Shown piece by piece: positions 47,945-58,119 of a stretch of 64,000 nt of DNA; position 1 is the first letter of the stretch, and the number at the start of each line of letters is the position of its first letter. A model generated the notes under the pieces. The model searched no databases, had not been told where the DNA came from, and was given only the letters and a program-made list of their open reading frames with translations. The position numbers were made by a program, and so were the translations under genes. This DNA is from Exobasidium rhododendri (taxonomy: Eukaryota; Basidiomycota; Exobasidiomycetes; Exobasidiales; Exobasidiaceae). The stretch is taken from positions 3,472,001-3,536,000 of the forward strand of contig CP110630.1 in assembly GCA_026210745.1 (NCBI GenBank), in the 5' to 3' direction.

Positions 47945-49213
47945 TCAGGAAAGGATGTTTTGTGTAGCTCGATAGGCCTTGGCGAAAGTGTTGGCGACTA
48001 TGAAAGGAAAAATTATGGTTGCATCGCAGTAGACCTTTACACTTTCCCCACCCCTTTCACTGCTCTTGATCTTTCCCCAGCTGACTGCCTCGTCTGGCCT
48101 AGCCCCACTATCACTTCCATCGAACTCCTGACCAGTGTTGATGTATACAGCGTAGTCCGCTCCATTGCGAAAGAGCATTGCATTGGCTATCTGATGCTTG
48201 CAGACTCCACCACCAAGAATGATCATGCCGGCTTTCTTTGCCTTTACGCTCATGTCGTTTAGCCTGCGAATGTCTTGAACGAGGTCGATGATGAGACCGG
48301 GCGACTTGTAAGAATGAAAGTAGAGCATGTCACCCAGCGAACCATCAGTCAACGCAGGACAGAAGACGGGGATGTGATTCTGTGATATGGGGGGGTAGGG
48401 TGACACGTCAGTACAAAAGCATGAATATGCAAGTGTGCTTGCCCCCTTTCTCCTTCTCACCTTTGCAGCCCAATAGAGAAAGCTACTCTCATCATCGATC
48501 TCTTGTCCCAATCTCTCACAGACTCTACTAGGCGACCAAGCTTTCGATAGATCTTCGCCTTGTTCTTCTCTCATCTTTTCTAATCTGGGCATGACCCAAT
48601 CTTCAAATTTACAGTAGTTGTCATTAGGAACGAGCAGGTTGCCTATTCGGTTCAGTCCACGCTTTCTCAAATCCGACCCGTCTAAATGGAACTCTGCCAC
48701 ATGTGTCGTGCCCAGACATTTTATTAGATCCTCTTCAATCCCGCCAGCGGTAGTGACGACTGCTGAAACGTATTTATGTTTGACCAAGAAGACGATGACT
48801 TCCCTCAAGCCCGAAGAGATTAGGTTGGAAGTGAAGCCTAAGAAGATAGTAGCGCCGATCTCACTTCTCTTTTTCACATCACCGAGTACCTCGTCATCTT
48901 TATCGTCTTCTAGTATCTCTTCATGTGATAACCTCCAAAGTCTCATCTTTTCGATGATCTCGCATGCCTTTGCCACTCCACTGGCCTGAAAACCGATTGT
49001 GGAAAAGGTCGCCAGGAGGCTCTCTAGTGTATGCTCTTCCTCCAGATTCGGTCCTTTCACTATCGGGTATGTCGAACCTAGCTTCTCAGAAGGCTGCAGT
49101 ATAGCAGCTTGAGCTGCCGTTGGGCCGCTGTTGCTGCTGTCCCCTGCGTTCATTGCTCTGATGTGCGTGTATGAACGAGGAACTGCGTCTTGACCTCTCT
49201 CCTTTCCTTCCAT
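47945..49213 (-). CDS. DYS1: Deoxyhypusine synthase
   Basis: Two exons (49213-48461, 48379-47945), about 395 aa. Motifs: [124 protein letters not shown]. The last contains the active-site Lys. The enzyme transfers aminobutyl from spermidine to a lysine of eIF5A in an NAD-dependent reaction. The intron (48380-48460, 81 nt) has no stop and is a multiple of three; homology demands its removal (WAAK joined to NHIPVF). An in-frame ATG at 49153 is an alternative start. Confidence 0.96.
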   Translation of the reverse strand: MEGKERGQDAVPRSYTHIRAMNAGDSSNSGPTAAQAAILQPSEKLGSTYPIVKGPNLEEEHTLESLLATFSTIGFQASGVAKACEIIEKMRLWRLSHEEILEDDKDDEVLGDVKKRSEIGATIFLGFTSNLISSGLREVIVFLVKHKYVSAVVTTAGGIEEDLIKCLGTTHVAEFHLDGSDLRKRGLNRIGNLLVPNDNYCKFEDWVMPRLEKMREEQGEDLSKAWSPSRVCERLGQEIDDESSFLYWAAKVRRRKGASTLAYSCFCTDVSPYPPISQNHIPVFCPALTDGSLGDMLYFHSYKSPGLIIDLVQDIRRLNDMSVKAKKAGMIILGGGVCKHQIANAMLFRNGADYAVYINTGQEFDGSDSGARPDEAVSWGKIKSSERGGESVKVYCDATIIFPFIVANTFAKAYRATQNILS

Positions 49214-49290
49214 CCTCTCTTCCCTAGGAACTTCCCAAAGCCGAACCTTGTAAAATTGGCTCGGGCCACACAAAACTCAAAATTGCATGG

Positions 49291-49298
49291 TCACGTGA
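49291..49298. promoter_or_regulatory. Palindromic E-box TCACGTGA
   Basis: Centre of the DYS1/SRP40 divergent promoter. It is the optimal Cbf1-type octamer known from yeasts; the factor here is inferred. Confidence 0.5.
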
Positions 49299-49301
49299 TG
49301 T

Positions 49302-49315
49302 GATAAAATTTTATC
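49302..49315. promoter_or_regulatory. 14-bp palindrome GATAAAATTTTATC (RRPE-like core)
   Basis: A perfect palindrome 3 bp from the E-box. It contains AAAATTTT, the core of the ribosomal RNA processing element of yeast ribosome-biogenesis genes. Both genes flanking it serve ribosome biogenesis or translation. Confidence 0.5.
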
Positions 49316-49438
49316 TTTCGACAATTTTGAAGTTTGATTGGGGAATCGGTGGCTCATGTACGAATTCATTCTTTTGGTTGGGTGTGTCTCCATATCCCAT
49401 CCCACTTCGGCAGGCACATTTTGGAGAGGACACGAAAG

Positions 49439-50787
49439 ATGGGCAAAAAGGAAAAGAAATCAACAAAGGTGGAAGAGCAGTCGAGAGCAGATGACCCTGC
49501 GATAGAAGGTCAGTAGCTCGAGAATGAAGAAGGGAAGAACAAAGGTAAAATCTTAGAAGCATGCATGTATGCTGACATTGCACTTGTTCAACAGCTACCA
49601 ATGCCTTGGTGCAGTCTTTCCTGCTGGCACATGCCCCAGAAGCGGCAAAACACCTGTCAAAGAAGGCTTCCTCTTCAAGCTTAAAAGCCGAAGCTTGCAC
49701 ATCGAACACCCTTGTTGATCTTGTCAAGAGAGCAATTGAAAAGGGGGACCTTCCAATTTCTTCGAGCAACTCGAAAGCGGGAAAAGCTACTGGCAAGGAA
49801 GCGGTTGAGGACAGCGATGAGAGCAACGAGGAGAGTGATTCATCCTCCTCTTCATCTTCTTCTTCTTCTTCTTCATCAGAGAGCGAATCGGAAGACGAAG
49901 TGAAAACAAAAGATGCTTCTCCTTCCCCCTCAGATACTGTAAAGTCGAGCGACAGCGAAGTCAGCGTTGATAAGGCCGTGATAGTGAAGCTCAATGAAGT
50001 CAAAGAAGTTGCAGGGAAAAAGCAGGAGAAGGACGGACCTCTCGATTCGGACTCGGACTCGGACTCCGATTCGAGCAGCAGTGACAGCAGTAGCAGTAGC
50101 AGTGATGATGACAGCGAATCGTCATCCTCTTCAAGCTCGAGCGATGGCTCAGACGCAGGTGACAGTGACAGTGACGATTCATCGAGCTCGTCGTCCTCAT
50201 CCTCTTCGTCAAGCTCGTCATCGTTGTCGTCATCGTCATCGTCGTCTTCGAAGGAATCGACCAAAGCAGATGTGGGGTCCAAGCGAAAAGCATCTGCGAA
50301 AGAATCAGGTCCGCCTCTGAAGCGAGCCCGTGATGAAGAAGCTGCCGCCGCCTCGACATCTTCTCTGAAGAAGAAGATCAGTAGTGCTGATGAGAACACC
50401 GAGATGAAGACAACGCCGGTATCGACATCTTCTCATGCAAAAAGTGCGAAGGGCAGATCTAGTGCAGGAGGTACTCCATTCCAAAGAGTAAAGACCGATG
50501 GGATAAAATACGCTGATGAGAGTCTGCGCGATAACAGCTATCAAGCGCACATGGCTAGGATAGGTGCTCCAGATTGGGGCTCAAAGGCTTCAGACAAGCT
50601 ACTGCCAACAAGAGGTTCCGGTTTCACAAAGGCAAAGAATAAGCTGAAAAAGGGAGCTTACGGAGGTGGTGAAATCAACATGGGCAGCAAGTGAGTATCC
50701 TACCACGGCCGTGTGCGAAACAGTCTTCTTGATTCTGATAGTATGCTTCTCCACAGCTCCTTCAAATTCACCTATGACGACGAGTGA
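49439..50787 (+). CDS. SRP40: Srp40/Nopp140-like nucleolar phosphoprotein
   Basis: Three exons (49439-49508, 49595-50690, 50757-50787), about 398 aa. A LisH-like N-terminal helix pair (TNALVQSFLLAHAPEAAKHLSKKA) is followed by serine tracts alternating with Asp/Glu (about 120-265), ideal casein kinase 2 targets. The SRP40_C domain is about 325-398: TPFQRVKTDGIKYADESLRDNSY, DWGSKASDKLL, GSGFTKAKNKLKKGAYGGGEI, ending FKFTYDDE on the last 31-nt exon. It is a nucleolar chaperone of snoRNPs and pre-ribosome assembly. The donor of intron 1 (GTCAGT) is weaker than usual. Confidence 0.93.
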
Positions 50788-50925
50788 GGTGGTCTCCTTC
50801 CGTATTCATAACATCTTCGCCATCAACCAAGAGCAGAGGACTCATCCCAATTATTCTGTACATTAAAAAATACAATAGAGATACATCGAGAAGCTTGTCA
50901 AATTTCTTCTGCGTGGGTTTTCCTT

Positions 50926-51654
50926 TCACTTCTTCTCTCGCTCTGAGTCCGCCCCAATCGACTCATTCCCAAACGCAGCGAGGAATCCGTCGAGTGATGA
51001 GAAGGCGTTGATAATGTTGTCCTTGAGTGGCTTAAAAGGATCCTCGCGAGGACTCTTGTCAACACTCGACCTCTCTTCTATCGCTTGCACCCTTTGCAGT
51101 CTTTGACATTCCGTCAGCAGTGTATCTAGCCTTTGATCGGTGAAGGGAAGAGGCAGTATGGCCTCCTTTGCGAATGCAGTCTTTCTCTGATCTGACTGGT
51201 CTTTGTCATCCATCCGTACATTCGGTATGACCCTTTCCTTGGCCTTTTCGGTCTCTCGTCTACTTTTGTTGGGATTGCCTCGCCTGTAAATGTCTGGGCC
51301 TCGAGAAAGACACTGTCCACTTGCATCGTATACAGTCACGCTGCTCATTCCACTTCTTTGAACATATCCTGGCTGGACAAGGTCGTCTTCTCTCATCTCC
51401 CAGTCATCACCAACACTGCTGAGCTCAAAGTCTGACTCGAGACGACTCAGCTCTTGGCGGGTCAATTGATCTAGCCGAGGTGGATACGGTTCAAAGTGAA
51501 CCGGTTGGGTGTATCGTGACCTAGCCCGTATCTGAGCCTTGGATGGGCCTTTAGCACCCAAAGGTGGGAAGCTGTGGGCCTCAGCAGGTGTCGCACTTTG
51601 ATGACGGGATGATGAGGCACCTTTCCAGGCACCAATCCCTTCGTCTGGCGTCAT
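50926..51654 (-). CDS. Hypothetical protein, no family recognised
   Basis: Single uninterrupted frame of 242 aa from an ATG, between convergent SRP40 and divergent DBR1. It is hydrophilic with no membrane segment or Cys cluster. Visible elements are a Ser/Pro-rich N-terminus with FPPLGAKGPSKAQIRARSRY, an acidic middle (LESDFELSSVGDDWEMREDD), a central SSVTVYDASGQCLSRGPDIYRRG, a basic Lys/Arg stretch, and a C-terminal helix-like segment (LKDNIINAFSSLDGFLAAFG). Codon use and the good ATG suggest a real gene. The 171-bp gap to DBR1 implies a shared promoter. No function is assigned. Confidence 0.65.
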   Translation of the reverse strand: MTPDEGIGAWKGASSSRHQSATPAEAHSFPPLGAKGPSKAQIRARSRYTQPVHFEPYPPRLDQLTRQELSRLESDFELSSVGDDWEMREDDLVQPGYVQRSGMSSVTVYDASGQCLSRGPDIYRRGNPNKSRRETEKAKERVIPNVRMDDKDQSDQRKTAFAKEAILPLPFTDQRLDTLLTECQRLQRVQAIEERSSVDKSPREDPFKPLKDNIINAFSSLDGFLAAFGNESIGADSEREKK

Positions 51655-51825
51655 GGAGTTCCCCTTATGATGGCGCCATGAAGAGTGGAGGGTGTATGAA
51701 GACGAAGAATGGAAATTTAAAGCGCGAGTGAATTATCCTCTCGGTGCCTCCCTCGACTGACCATTCAAGCTCCCTCTCGACCTTCGCCTTGCTTCTTCTA
51801 TTGGGCGGGTTGATCATTATCAGCG

Positions 51826-53892
51826 ATGAGGGTGAGTAGCCTCTTCTGGTAGATTGCAAGGGCTAATATGATTGCTAAAAAAGAAGACCCATCTCCTCGC
51901 CCCCAGATCGCGATAGAGGGATGCTCACACGGGAGTCTAGATCAGATCTACTCCTCCATTCTCTCGCTGGATCGGAAAGTAGGCAAGAGGACGTCGCTTT
52001 TGCTTCTCTGCGGTGATGTCCAGACACTGCGAAATGCTAGCGACATGCACTGCTTAGCAGTACCTCAGAAACACAAGCGTATGGGTGACTTTCATCGGTA
52101 CTACAGCGGGGAGAGGAGCGCACCAATATTGACGCTCATGATCGGAGGTAATCATGAGGCTTCCAATTACCTCTGGGAGCTGTAAGTCCTTCTCTTTTCG
52201 TTCATCAGAGACGGGCTGGAAGCTAACCATCTTTCATTCTAGATACCATGGTGGATGGGTGGCACCGAACATCTACTATCTGGGTGCGGCAGGATGTGTC
52301 GACGTCGGAGGGCTGACAATAGCGGGCATCTCGGGCATCTACAAATCACACGATTACACCTTAGGACGCTTTGAGCAACTACCGTACACGCCAGGCACTA
52401 TCCGATCGGCTTATCATACAAGAAAGTTTGACACCTTTCGACTGCATACCGTGAGTCAATAGGCAGTAGCAAGGTATCGTCCGCAGACACTGCCTTCTGA
52501 ATGCCGTCTCTCCTCTGTAGCTCTCCCAAGCTGCAGGCCGGAAACCTGATATCGTCCTATCACACGACTGGCCAAATACAATCGAACAAAGAGGTGATGT
52601 GAACTGGCTAAAGAAACGCAAACCTTTCTTCGTTGATGAGATCAATACTTCTTCCTTGGGGTCGCCTCCCCTCTGGAAGCTGCTCCAAGATCTTCGACCG
52701 AAGTACTGGTTCTCCGCTCATCTGCATGTGAGGTTTGCCGCTCTAGTGAAGCATTCAGGAGAGCCTACCCAAGTGAGAGGCCAGAATCATAGTAGGTACA
52801 ACAAGTCAGAGCTCGTGGAAGAGGCGCCTGATCGACCAAATGAAATGTCCATTGATGAGAGCATTGAGACGAAAGCCGACAATACCGAAGAAATTGTAGT
52901 TGACCTAAGTGATGGCGAGCAGGAAGGGAGAACGAGCACGTCAAACAACCCAGAGCAGATTGTTATGAGTGATGAGGACTTTGATGAAGAGCCAGCCGGA
53001 AGCAGTCTTCACGATCACTCGAGTCTACTGACAGCCAGTCAAGAAGCCAAGAATCTTGAAGATGCTGTCGAACAGGGAACGACTCGGTTTTTGGCATTGA
53101 GCAAGTGCTTAGAGGGTCAAGACTTCCTTCAGATCCTGGATGTCCCTGCACCCTTTGATTCGGAAGATACTTACAGTAGGCGTGTGGGACCTGAAGTAGA
53201 GGGACACGATCCACAGGCAAGCCAGCCATCGTTCCAGTTCAACAGGACCTGGCTTGCTGTGGTGAAGGCGACGCATGCTTATCTGAGTTTGGAGAAAAAG
53301 CAGAAGGAGCTGCCGAAAGAGTTACCCCTACTCCCTCAAGTGGAAGAGGAGGTGAAGTGGATTAAAGACAGGTTTAGCAGCATGAACAATGGAGAGTCTC
53401 TGGATGTGGAAGCCGTTCAACGATTCGTCAAGACTGCGCCGGCAACGAACGATGTCAATGGACAGATGAGTGGTCCTCGTGAGTATCAGGGCGAGGGAGA
53501 CGACTAGTGGTGAAACTTCAGGCGCTGATACACGTTGTGCGATGGTGATCCCGCCGGCAGCCCCGTGGTATACAAATCCACAGACTGAGGCTTTGTGCTC
53601 GTTGCTGGGCATTGAGAATCGCATTAATCCTCCCCCTCGGCAAGCACCTCTTCTTGCCACTTCTGGTGCGTTTACCGGACAAGCCGCTACGCCTCGACCA
53701 CTGCCGTTCCTCTCGGAAGCGGAAGAGATCAGAAGAATAGAAGAGGCTGCACAGAACGCGATGAATAAACAAGTACACGAGAGCGAAGATGTGCAAGAAG
53801 GAGCAGAGGAGGAGGAGGGGGAGGAAGCTGAGCCAGTCACACTACTCGATCAGGACGAAGGCGCTGCTCGATGGAAGGAAGGCACAGGTTGA
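51826..53892 (+). CDS. DBR1: Lariat RNA debranching enzyme
   Basis: Five exons: 51826-51831, 51907-52181, 52243-52450, 52521-53478 and 53522-53892; 605 aa. Exon 1 is only ATG AGG, giving [14 protein letters not shown] as in the family. The metallophosphoesterase motifs are [51 protein letters not shown] and [12 protein letters not shown]. The first Cys of the usual GCCHG is kept and the second is Ser. A variable acidic middle (about 270-400) precedes the C-terminal domain with [13 protein letters not shown], on exon 5 after a 43-nt intron. The enzyme hydrolyses the 2'-5' branch of intron lariats in the nucleus. Without splicing of intron 4 the protein would stop at about 53507 and lose the C-terminal domain. 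Confidence 0.96.
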
Positions 53893-54025
53893 TGTACGAC
53901 GTTCATTGAAACTGATGCGCTTACCCTCCGGTGTGATAAATTACAATTGTACTACTACTCTATGATGCCCATCATTGCTTCCCACGCACTACGCTTCCCG
54001 TTCGCTTGCTGTGATTGTGTTGCGA

Positions 54026-55039
54026 TCAGATGCCTAGCAAGAAGTGGCTATTGTTGAAGGCCGCGCTGGCCACTTCTTCGAACGCTATCCCTTTTGCTTG
54101 CGAAATGACAGCAGCTATGGATCCAATCGTACATGGTTCGTTGCGGCCCTTCACCATTTTTGACTGATCCCACTTCTCTTTCTTTGCCGTGGAAGGTTGG
54201 TAAAGTTGGACAAGATCAGGGTGGTGCTCTGTGAATGCAGCCAAAAGAGGGGCGGACGCATGAGTCGATCGCATGTCACACCAAGGAGCGTCCGTCTCTA
54301 GCAGAAGTCTATCCAGTGGAACGTCTCTTGCCACATCAATGCCCTCTTGCGTCTTGAGTGAGCACCCCGTCAAGCCAATGAAGAGACCCAATTCGACGAG
54401 TTCATTCATCTCCTCCACACTTCCCGTAAAGCAATGCACCACCCCCGACCTCATCCTGCCCTTGCTATCTTCGTCGTAGCCCGGTCCTATCGCACGTACT
54501 TTAGCGATCGCTTCCAGGTGAGGTCGCAAGATGCTGATGAAGTCAGCGTGAGCAGCTCTGCAATGCAGGAAGAGCGGAAGATGATACTGTTTCGCTAGCT
54601 GTAATTGAAGCTCAAAGTGTTTGAGTTGATGCGGCTTTTCCGAAAAGGACAAGCGATCGTAATCCAAGCCACATTCGCCTATTGCGATGATTTTTCCGCC
54701 TGGATTACTCTTTGCGATGGCATCTTTATCGAGGATTGCTTTGAGTTCGTCGATGTAGTTGCTTGCATTCTCACTCAACCTGCTGGTCCTCGTTGGATGC
54801 ACACCAGCTGTGCAGTACAGTCCTTGGTAGCATTTTGTCAAATCCAGTACGGAATTCACTTCTGCGAGATGACCCACAGTGACCATCTGCTTGTTCACAC
54901 CCGCGTCTTGCGCTCTTTTCATGACGCTTGCTAGATCGGCAGCATGTGCCGCCTTGCCGTGATACTTGCCTGCGTACATGTCGTCTGTCAGATTGACTCC
55001 AATATCGACAAAAGCGGGGATCGAGGAGGAAGTCGACAT
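54026..55039 (-). CDS. TatD-family metal-dependent deoxyribonuclease (TATDN1-like)
   Basis: Single exon, 337 aa from the ATG at 55039. Motifs: FVDIGVNLTDDMY, TAGVHPTRTSRL, IAIGECGLDYDRL, LPLFLHCRAAH, VVHCFTGSVEEM, IGLTGCSLKT, LLLETDAPWCDMRSTHA and KGRNEPCTI. The metal-binding Glu, His and Asp residues of the TatD TIM barrel are present. Members are 3'-5' exonucleases or endonucleases in DNA repair, RNA turnover and apoptosis. A further in-frame ATG at 55141 would add 34 residues low in acidic groups that could be a mitochondrial presequence. I prefer 55039 because its -3 base is A. It is divergent from the crotonase gene. Confidence 0.93.
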   Translation of the reverse strand: MSTSSSIPAFVDIGVNLTDDMYAGKYHGKAAHAADLASVMKRAQDAGVNKQMVTVGHLAEVNSVLDLTKCYQGLYCTAGVHPTRTSRLSENASNYIDELKAILDKDAIAKSNPGGKIIAIGECGLDYDRLSFSEKPHQLKHFELQLQLAKQYHLPLFLHCRAAHADFISILRPHLEAIAKVRAIGPGYDEDSKGRMRSGVVHCFTGSVEEMNELVELGLFIGLTGCSLKTQEGIDVARDVPLDRLLLETDAPWCDMRSTHASAPLLAAFTEHHPDLVQLYQPSTAKKEKWDQSKMVKGRNEPCTIGSIAAVISQAKGIAFEEVASAAFNNSHFLLGI

Positions 55040-55335
55040 ATTCCTTGATGATGGGGGTGTACTTAGACGGCTGCAGAGAGCTGATAATTGGAGCTGGATG
55101 CCAGAGTAGTAAGTGACCCTCAATCCCAGCAAAAAGGACATGCAAAGGACGACGAGAGACACCGCCGATCACTAAAAGATGAAAGATGCGACTCACAAAT
55201 ATTTGATCTTCCGGGCTAACGACTCACAATGATTGATCTGCCGGGCTATGAAAAGTAGCTTTCTCTCCGCTGTGGGGGTGGTCTGTGCAGCTCAAGGACT
55301 CATGCCATCTCCACCACAGGAGACAATTATTACCA

Positions 55336-56461
55336 ATGGGCGACAAGGTGCTGATCGAAAGGCAGTACAAGCCTGTGTATGTGGTGACGATAAATCGACC
55401 AAAGGTACGAAATGCAGTCGATGGCGAGACTGCCCAGCTCTTACATCAAGCCTTTATCGAGTTTGCAGAGGATGATGAGGTGAGGAGGGACACTTGGAGG
55501 GTAGCGGGACTTCGGTCAATGAGTTGTGTCGCTTCCATTCGAGGCTCACCAGCGCCTTCAATCGGCAGTTCTCGGTCGCCATCCTTAGAGGATCTGGTGG
55601 GAACTTTTGCGCAGGTGCTGACTTGAGAGCCATTAGCAACGACAAGTCAGCTTCAGGGCTAGATACTCCCGTGAATGCCAACCCCTTGAGTAGCGACATG
55701 AATTCACCTGGTCCGATGGGGTGAGTCGCCTGAGCGGTAGCCTCTCTACGGCTACGCTGATGTCTGCGTGTCTTGTCCGTCCAGCCCTACTAGACTAGCG
55801 CTATGCAAGCCCGTCATAGCGTGCATCGAGGGGTACGCTGTGGCTGGTGGTCTTGAGTTGGCGGCTTGGTCAGATCTGCGAGTGGCCAGTGCAGATGCTA
55901 AATTGGGCGTCTTGTGTCGTCTCAGAGGTGTTCCCTTGATAGATGGTGGAACGTACAGGTGAGCGTTTCACGTTTCCCCCCCCCCCCCTTTTCCACTTCC
56001 CCGCCATTGATGCGGGTCTCTTTGCATTGCTCAGGCTGCCCAAGCTGCTTGGACTGTCTCGAGCGCAGGATCTCATGCTGACCGGGTGAGTCGAGGTGCT
56101 GACAGTGGGTCGTCGGCTGTGTCACTAAATCACAACCACTAGTCGACTCGTCGATGCACAAGAAGGGGAGAAAATGGGACTGTTGAATATCGTCGTCAAT
56201 GCAAAGGAAGACGTCTTCGAAGCCGCCTTAAAGGTAGCCAGACTGCTCTGTCAACATCCACAGCAGTGCATGCGAGGGGACCATCTGAGTGCACGATCTC
56301 TTCCCTTCAATCATGGGTCTCAAGTTGGAACGGGAAGATGGAACGTGCAGGGAGAAGAGCGAAAGGCCATGCAGCTCGAATTTGAACACGGCCGGAACAG
56401 TCTTCTTCATCTTGGTCAGGCGTTGGAGGACTTCCTGTCGAAGAAGAGCGCTAGATTGTAG
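55336..56461 (+). CDS. Enoyl-CoA hydratase/isomerase family protein (crotonase)
   Basis: Five exons: 55336-55479, 55569-55720, 55785-55958, 56035-56085 and 56143-56461; 279 aa. The crotonase fold is read across the joins: VVTINRPKVRNAVDG, VAILRGSGGNFCAGADL (oxyanion hole), KPVIACIEGYAVAGGLELAAWSDLRVA, GVPLIDGGTYRLPKLLGLSRAQDLMLTGRLVDAQEGEKMGL. The RRxGVPLIDGG type belongs to a hydratase-like subgroup; the reaction, probably on a mitochondrial or peroxisomal acyl-CoA, is not certain. The C-terminal part (CMRGDHLSARS...EFEHG) contains about 25 residues that look unlike the family, possibly an insert. Intron 3 has a run of 13 C. Confidence 0.9.
55976..55988 (+). repeat. C13 homopolymer in crotonase intron 3
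   Basis: Thirteen C residues followed by CTTTTCC-like pyrimidines before the acceptor at 56034. The run is likely a length-variable polypyrimidine tract. Confidence 0.75.
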
Positions 56462-56782
56462 TGTTTCAGCAGTGGTCTGTGTATGTATACTTGCTGGTTA
56501 TTATCAAAGAAAATCTTGTAATTGCATTGCGAATCGCGAGTCGATCGGCGAGCGAGTGAGGAAAGCCGCACAGGGTAGCCTGCGATCCCTCAAATCATCA
56601 TGTCCTGCAACAAAGTCCGGGGTATAGAGCTCAGAACCAATATTCTCGACACCCTTTGATACGCGACGTCTCCTTACGTAATAGCCCTTCCCACTTCGAC
56701 ACTTTGATAGGTCCACAGACGGGATGGGACTCTACTTGCGCTCTGCACCATCATCAGCGAATCGTAGGGGCTCAGAGTGACG

Positions 56783-58044
56783 ATGGAAACGGCCTCCTCT
56801 GTCCGGCAACAGACGCCTCCCAAGCAGCTGAGGTGAGTTGATCAGCGATGCGATGCGATGCGATGCGATACTGTTGTGTATGTCATATGCTGACTCTGGA
56901 GCTGTCATAGTGCTGCCGTCGATCCGATGACGCCAGAGCACATCCGTATCATGCAACAGAATCGGCTGCGAGGTGAGTGTATTCAAGATCATACCCTTAG
57001 CTGTCAGCGATTAAAATACCCAATCTACATTCCACCCCAGCTAAAGCACGCATTCAGCAGCAGGCAGCAGCTCAGAATCCGTCCTCGAAACTCAGCGCTC
57101 TCGGGAAGCGTCCTCGAGGACCTATTGTGCTCGAGCGAGATGAGACGCCGGCAAAAAGGGTAATGATAGGACCCAATGGCAACATCACCACCATCACCCC
57201 TGCTACCACCCGTAATGCCAATTTGGACTTGAAAGATACTCGAATCTCGCCTACGAAAGCCAGGGGAGCCTCCATGGCAGCCGCAGGAGCTTTAGATGAT
57301 CCTAATGTACCGCTTCCCCGGGATAAAAGTCTAGGAAATTACATCGAGTTCGACCTCAGCAAGCTACAGAATAGCAAGGGAGGATTTCTGGTGGACGAAA
57401 ACGAAGGCAAGGAGATCACAAGCAAGTCATTGGAACAACTACGAGCTGAAAAGGAAAGGATCCAAGCGAGGTTGAGGGAAGGAATGGAGCCAGGTATCAA
57501 TTTAGTAGATTCAGCGGTGTGCAGGGAATGTGGATCTCGAGAGGTTGAGCCACAGTTTAGAGCCGTTTTCGACGTTCTGGTTTGTAAAGCATGTCAGAAC
57601 AGGAAGCCGGAAAAGTACAGTCTCTTGACAAAAACAGAAGTCAAGGAAGACTATCTTTTGACGGATTCTGAGCTGCGGGACGTCGACCTTCTGCCGCATT
57701 TACTCAAAGCCAATCCGCATAAATCGACATACAGTAACATGATGCTCTACTTGCGGTGTCAAGTCGAAGAGTATGCCTTTTCGCCAGTTCGATGGGGGAG
57801 CGAGGCGGGGTTGGACGCTGAATTCACGCGCAGGGAAGACGAAAAGGCGAAGAGAAGAGAGAGCAAGTTCATCAAAGGATTGCGAGATCTTCGTAAAAAG
57901 ACAAGAGACAATGTATGGGAGCAAAGGCAGAGCACCAAGCATGTCTGTCGATTTGAAGACGTTGAGGGGGAGGAAGGGGAGGAAGACAGCGGGAAGCAGC
58001 GCTGTGTAGACTGCGGCTTTGAGATTGAAGTCGATCGGTATTAA
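56783..58044 (+). CDS. RAD14: XPA/Rad14 nucleotide-excision repair protein
   Basis: Three exons (56783-56832, 56911-56972, 57041-58044), 371 aa. The N-terminal motif PMTPEHIRIMQQNRLR joined to AKARIQQQ matches XPA. The core has the zinc finger CRECGS...FDVLVCKACQN (C-x2-C ... C-x2-C), then KYSLLTKTEVKEDYLLTDSELRD, LPHLLKANPHKSTYSNMMLYLRCQVEEYAF and WGSEAGLDAEFTRRE. The C-terminus carries a second pair of CxxC-like elements (HVCRFED...RCVDCGFEIEVDRY). It verifies DNA damage and organises the repair complex with RPA and TFIIH in the nucleus. Intron 1 has five GCGAT repeats. Confidence 0.96.
56845..56869 (+). repeat. Five tandem GCGAT pentamers in XPA intron 1
   Basis: A perfect 5 x 5 bp array that starts 13 nt after the donor site. 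Confidence 0.8.
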
Positions 58045-58119
58045 TTGCCGTCTAATCACTACGCACCAGCATCAATAATTGTACATTTACCTTCATCAGC
58101 ATCCCCCATACCACCTTTT

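Noticed and set aside
49311..50399. 362-codon Ser/Glu/Leu-rich frame on the minus strand
   Set aside because: Antisense shadow of the Ser/Asp tracts of Srp40; no homology, while the plus strand has a LisH-like start and the SRP40 C-terminal domain.
53479..53510. Termination of Dbr1 at the in-frame stop after [11 protein letters not shown]
   Set aside because: Splicing the 43-nt intron restores the conserved [14 protein letters not shown]-terminal domain in frame, so the stop is intronic.
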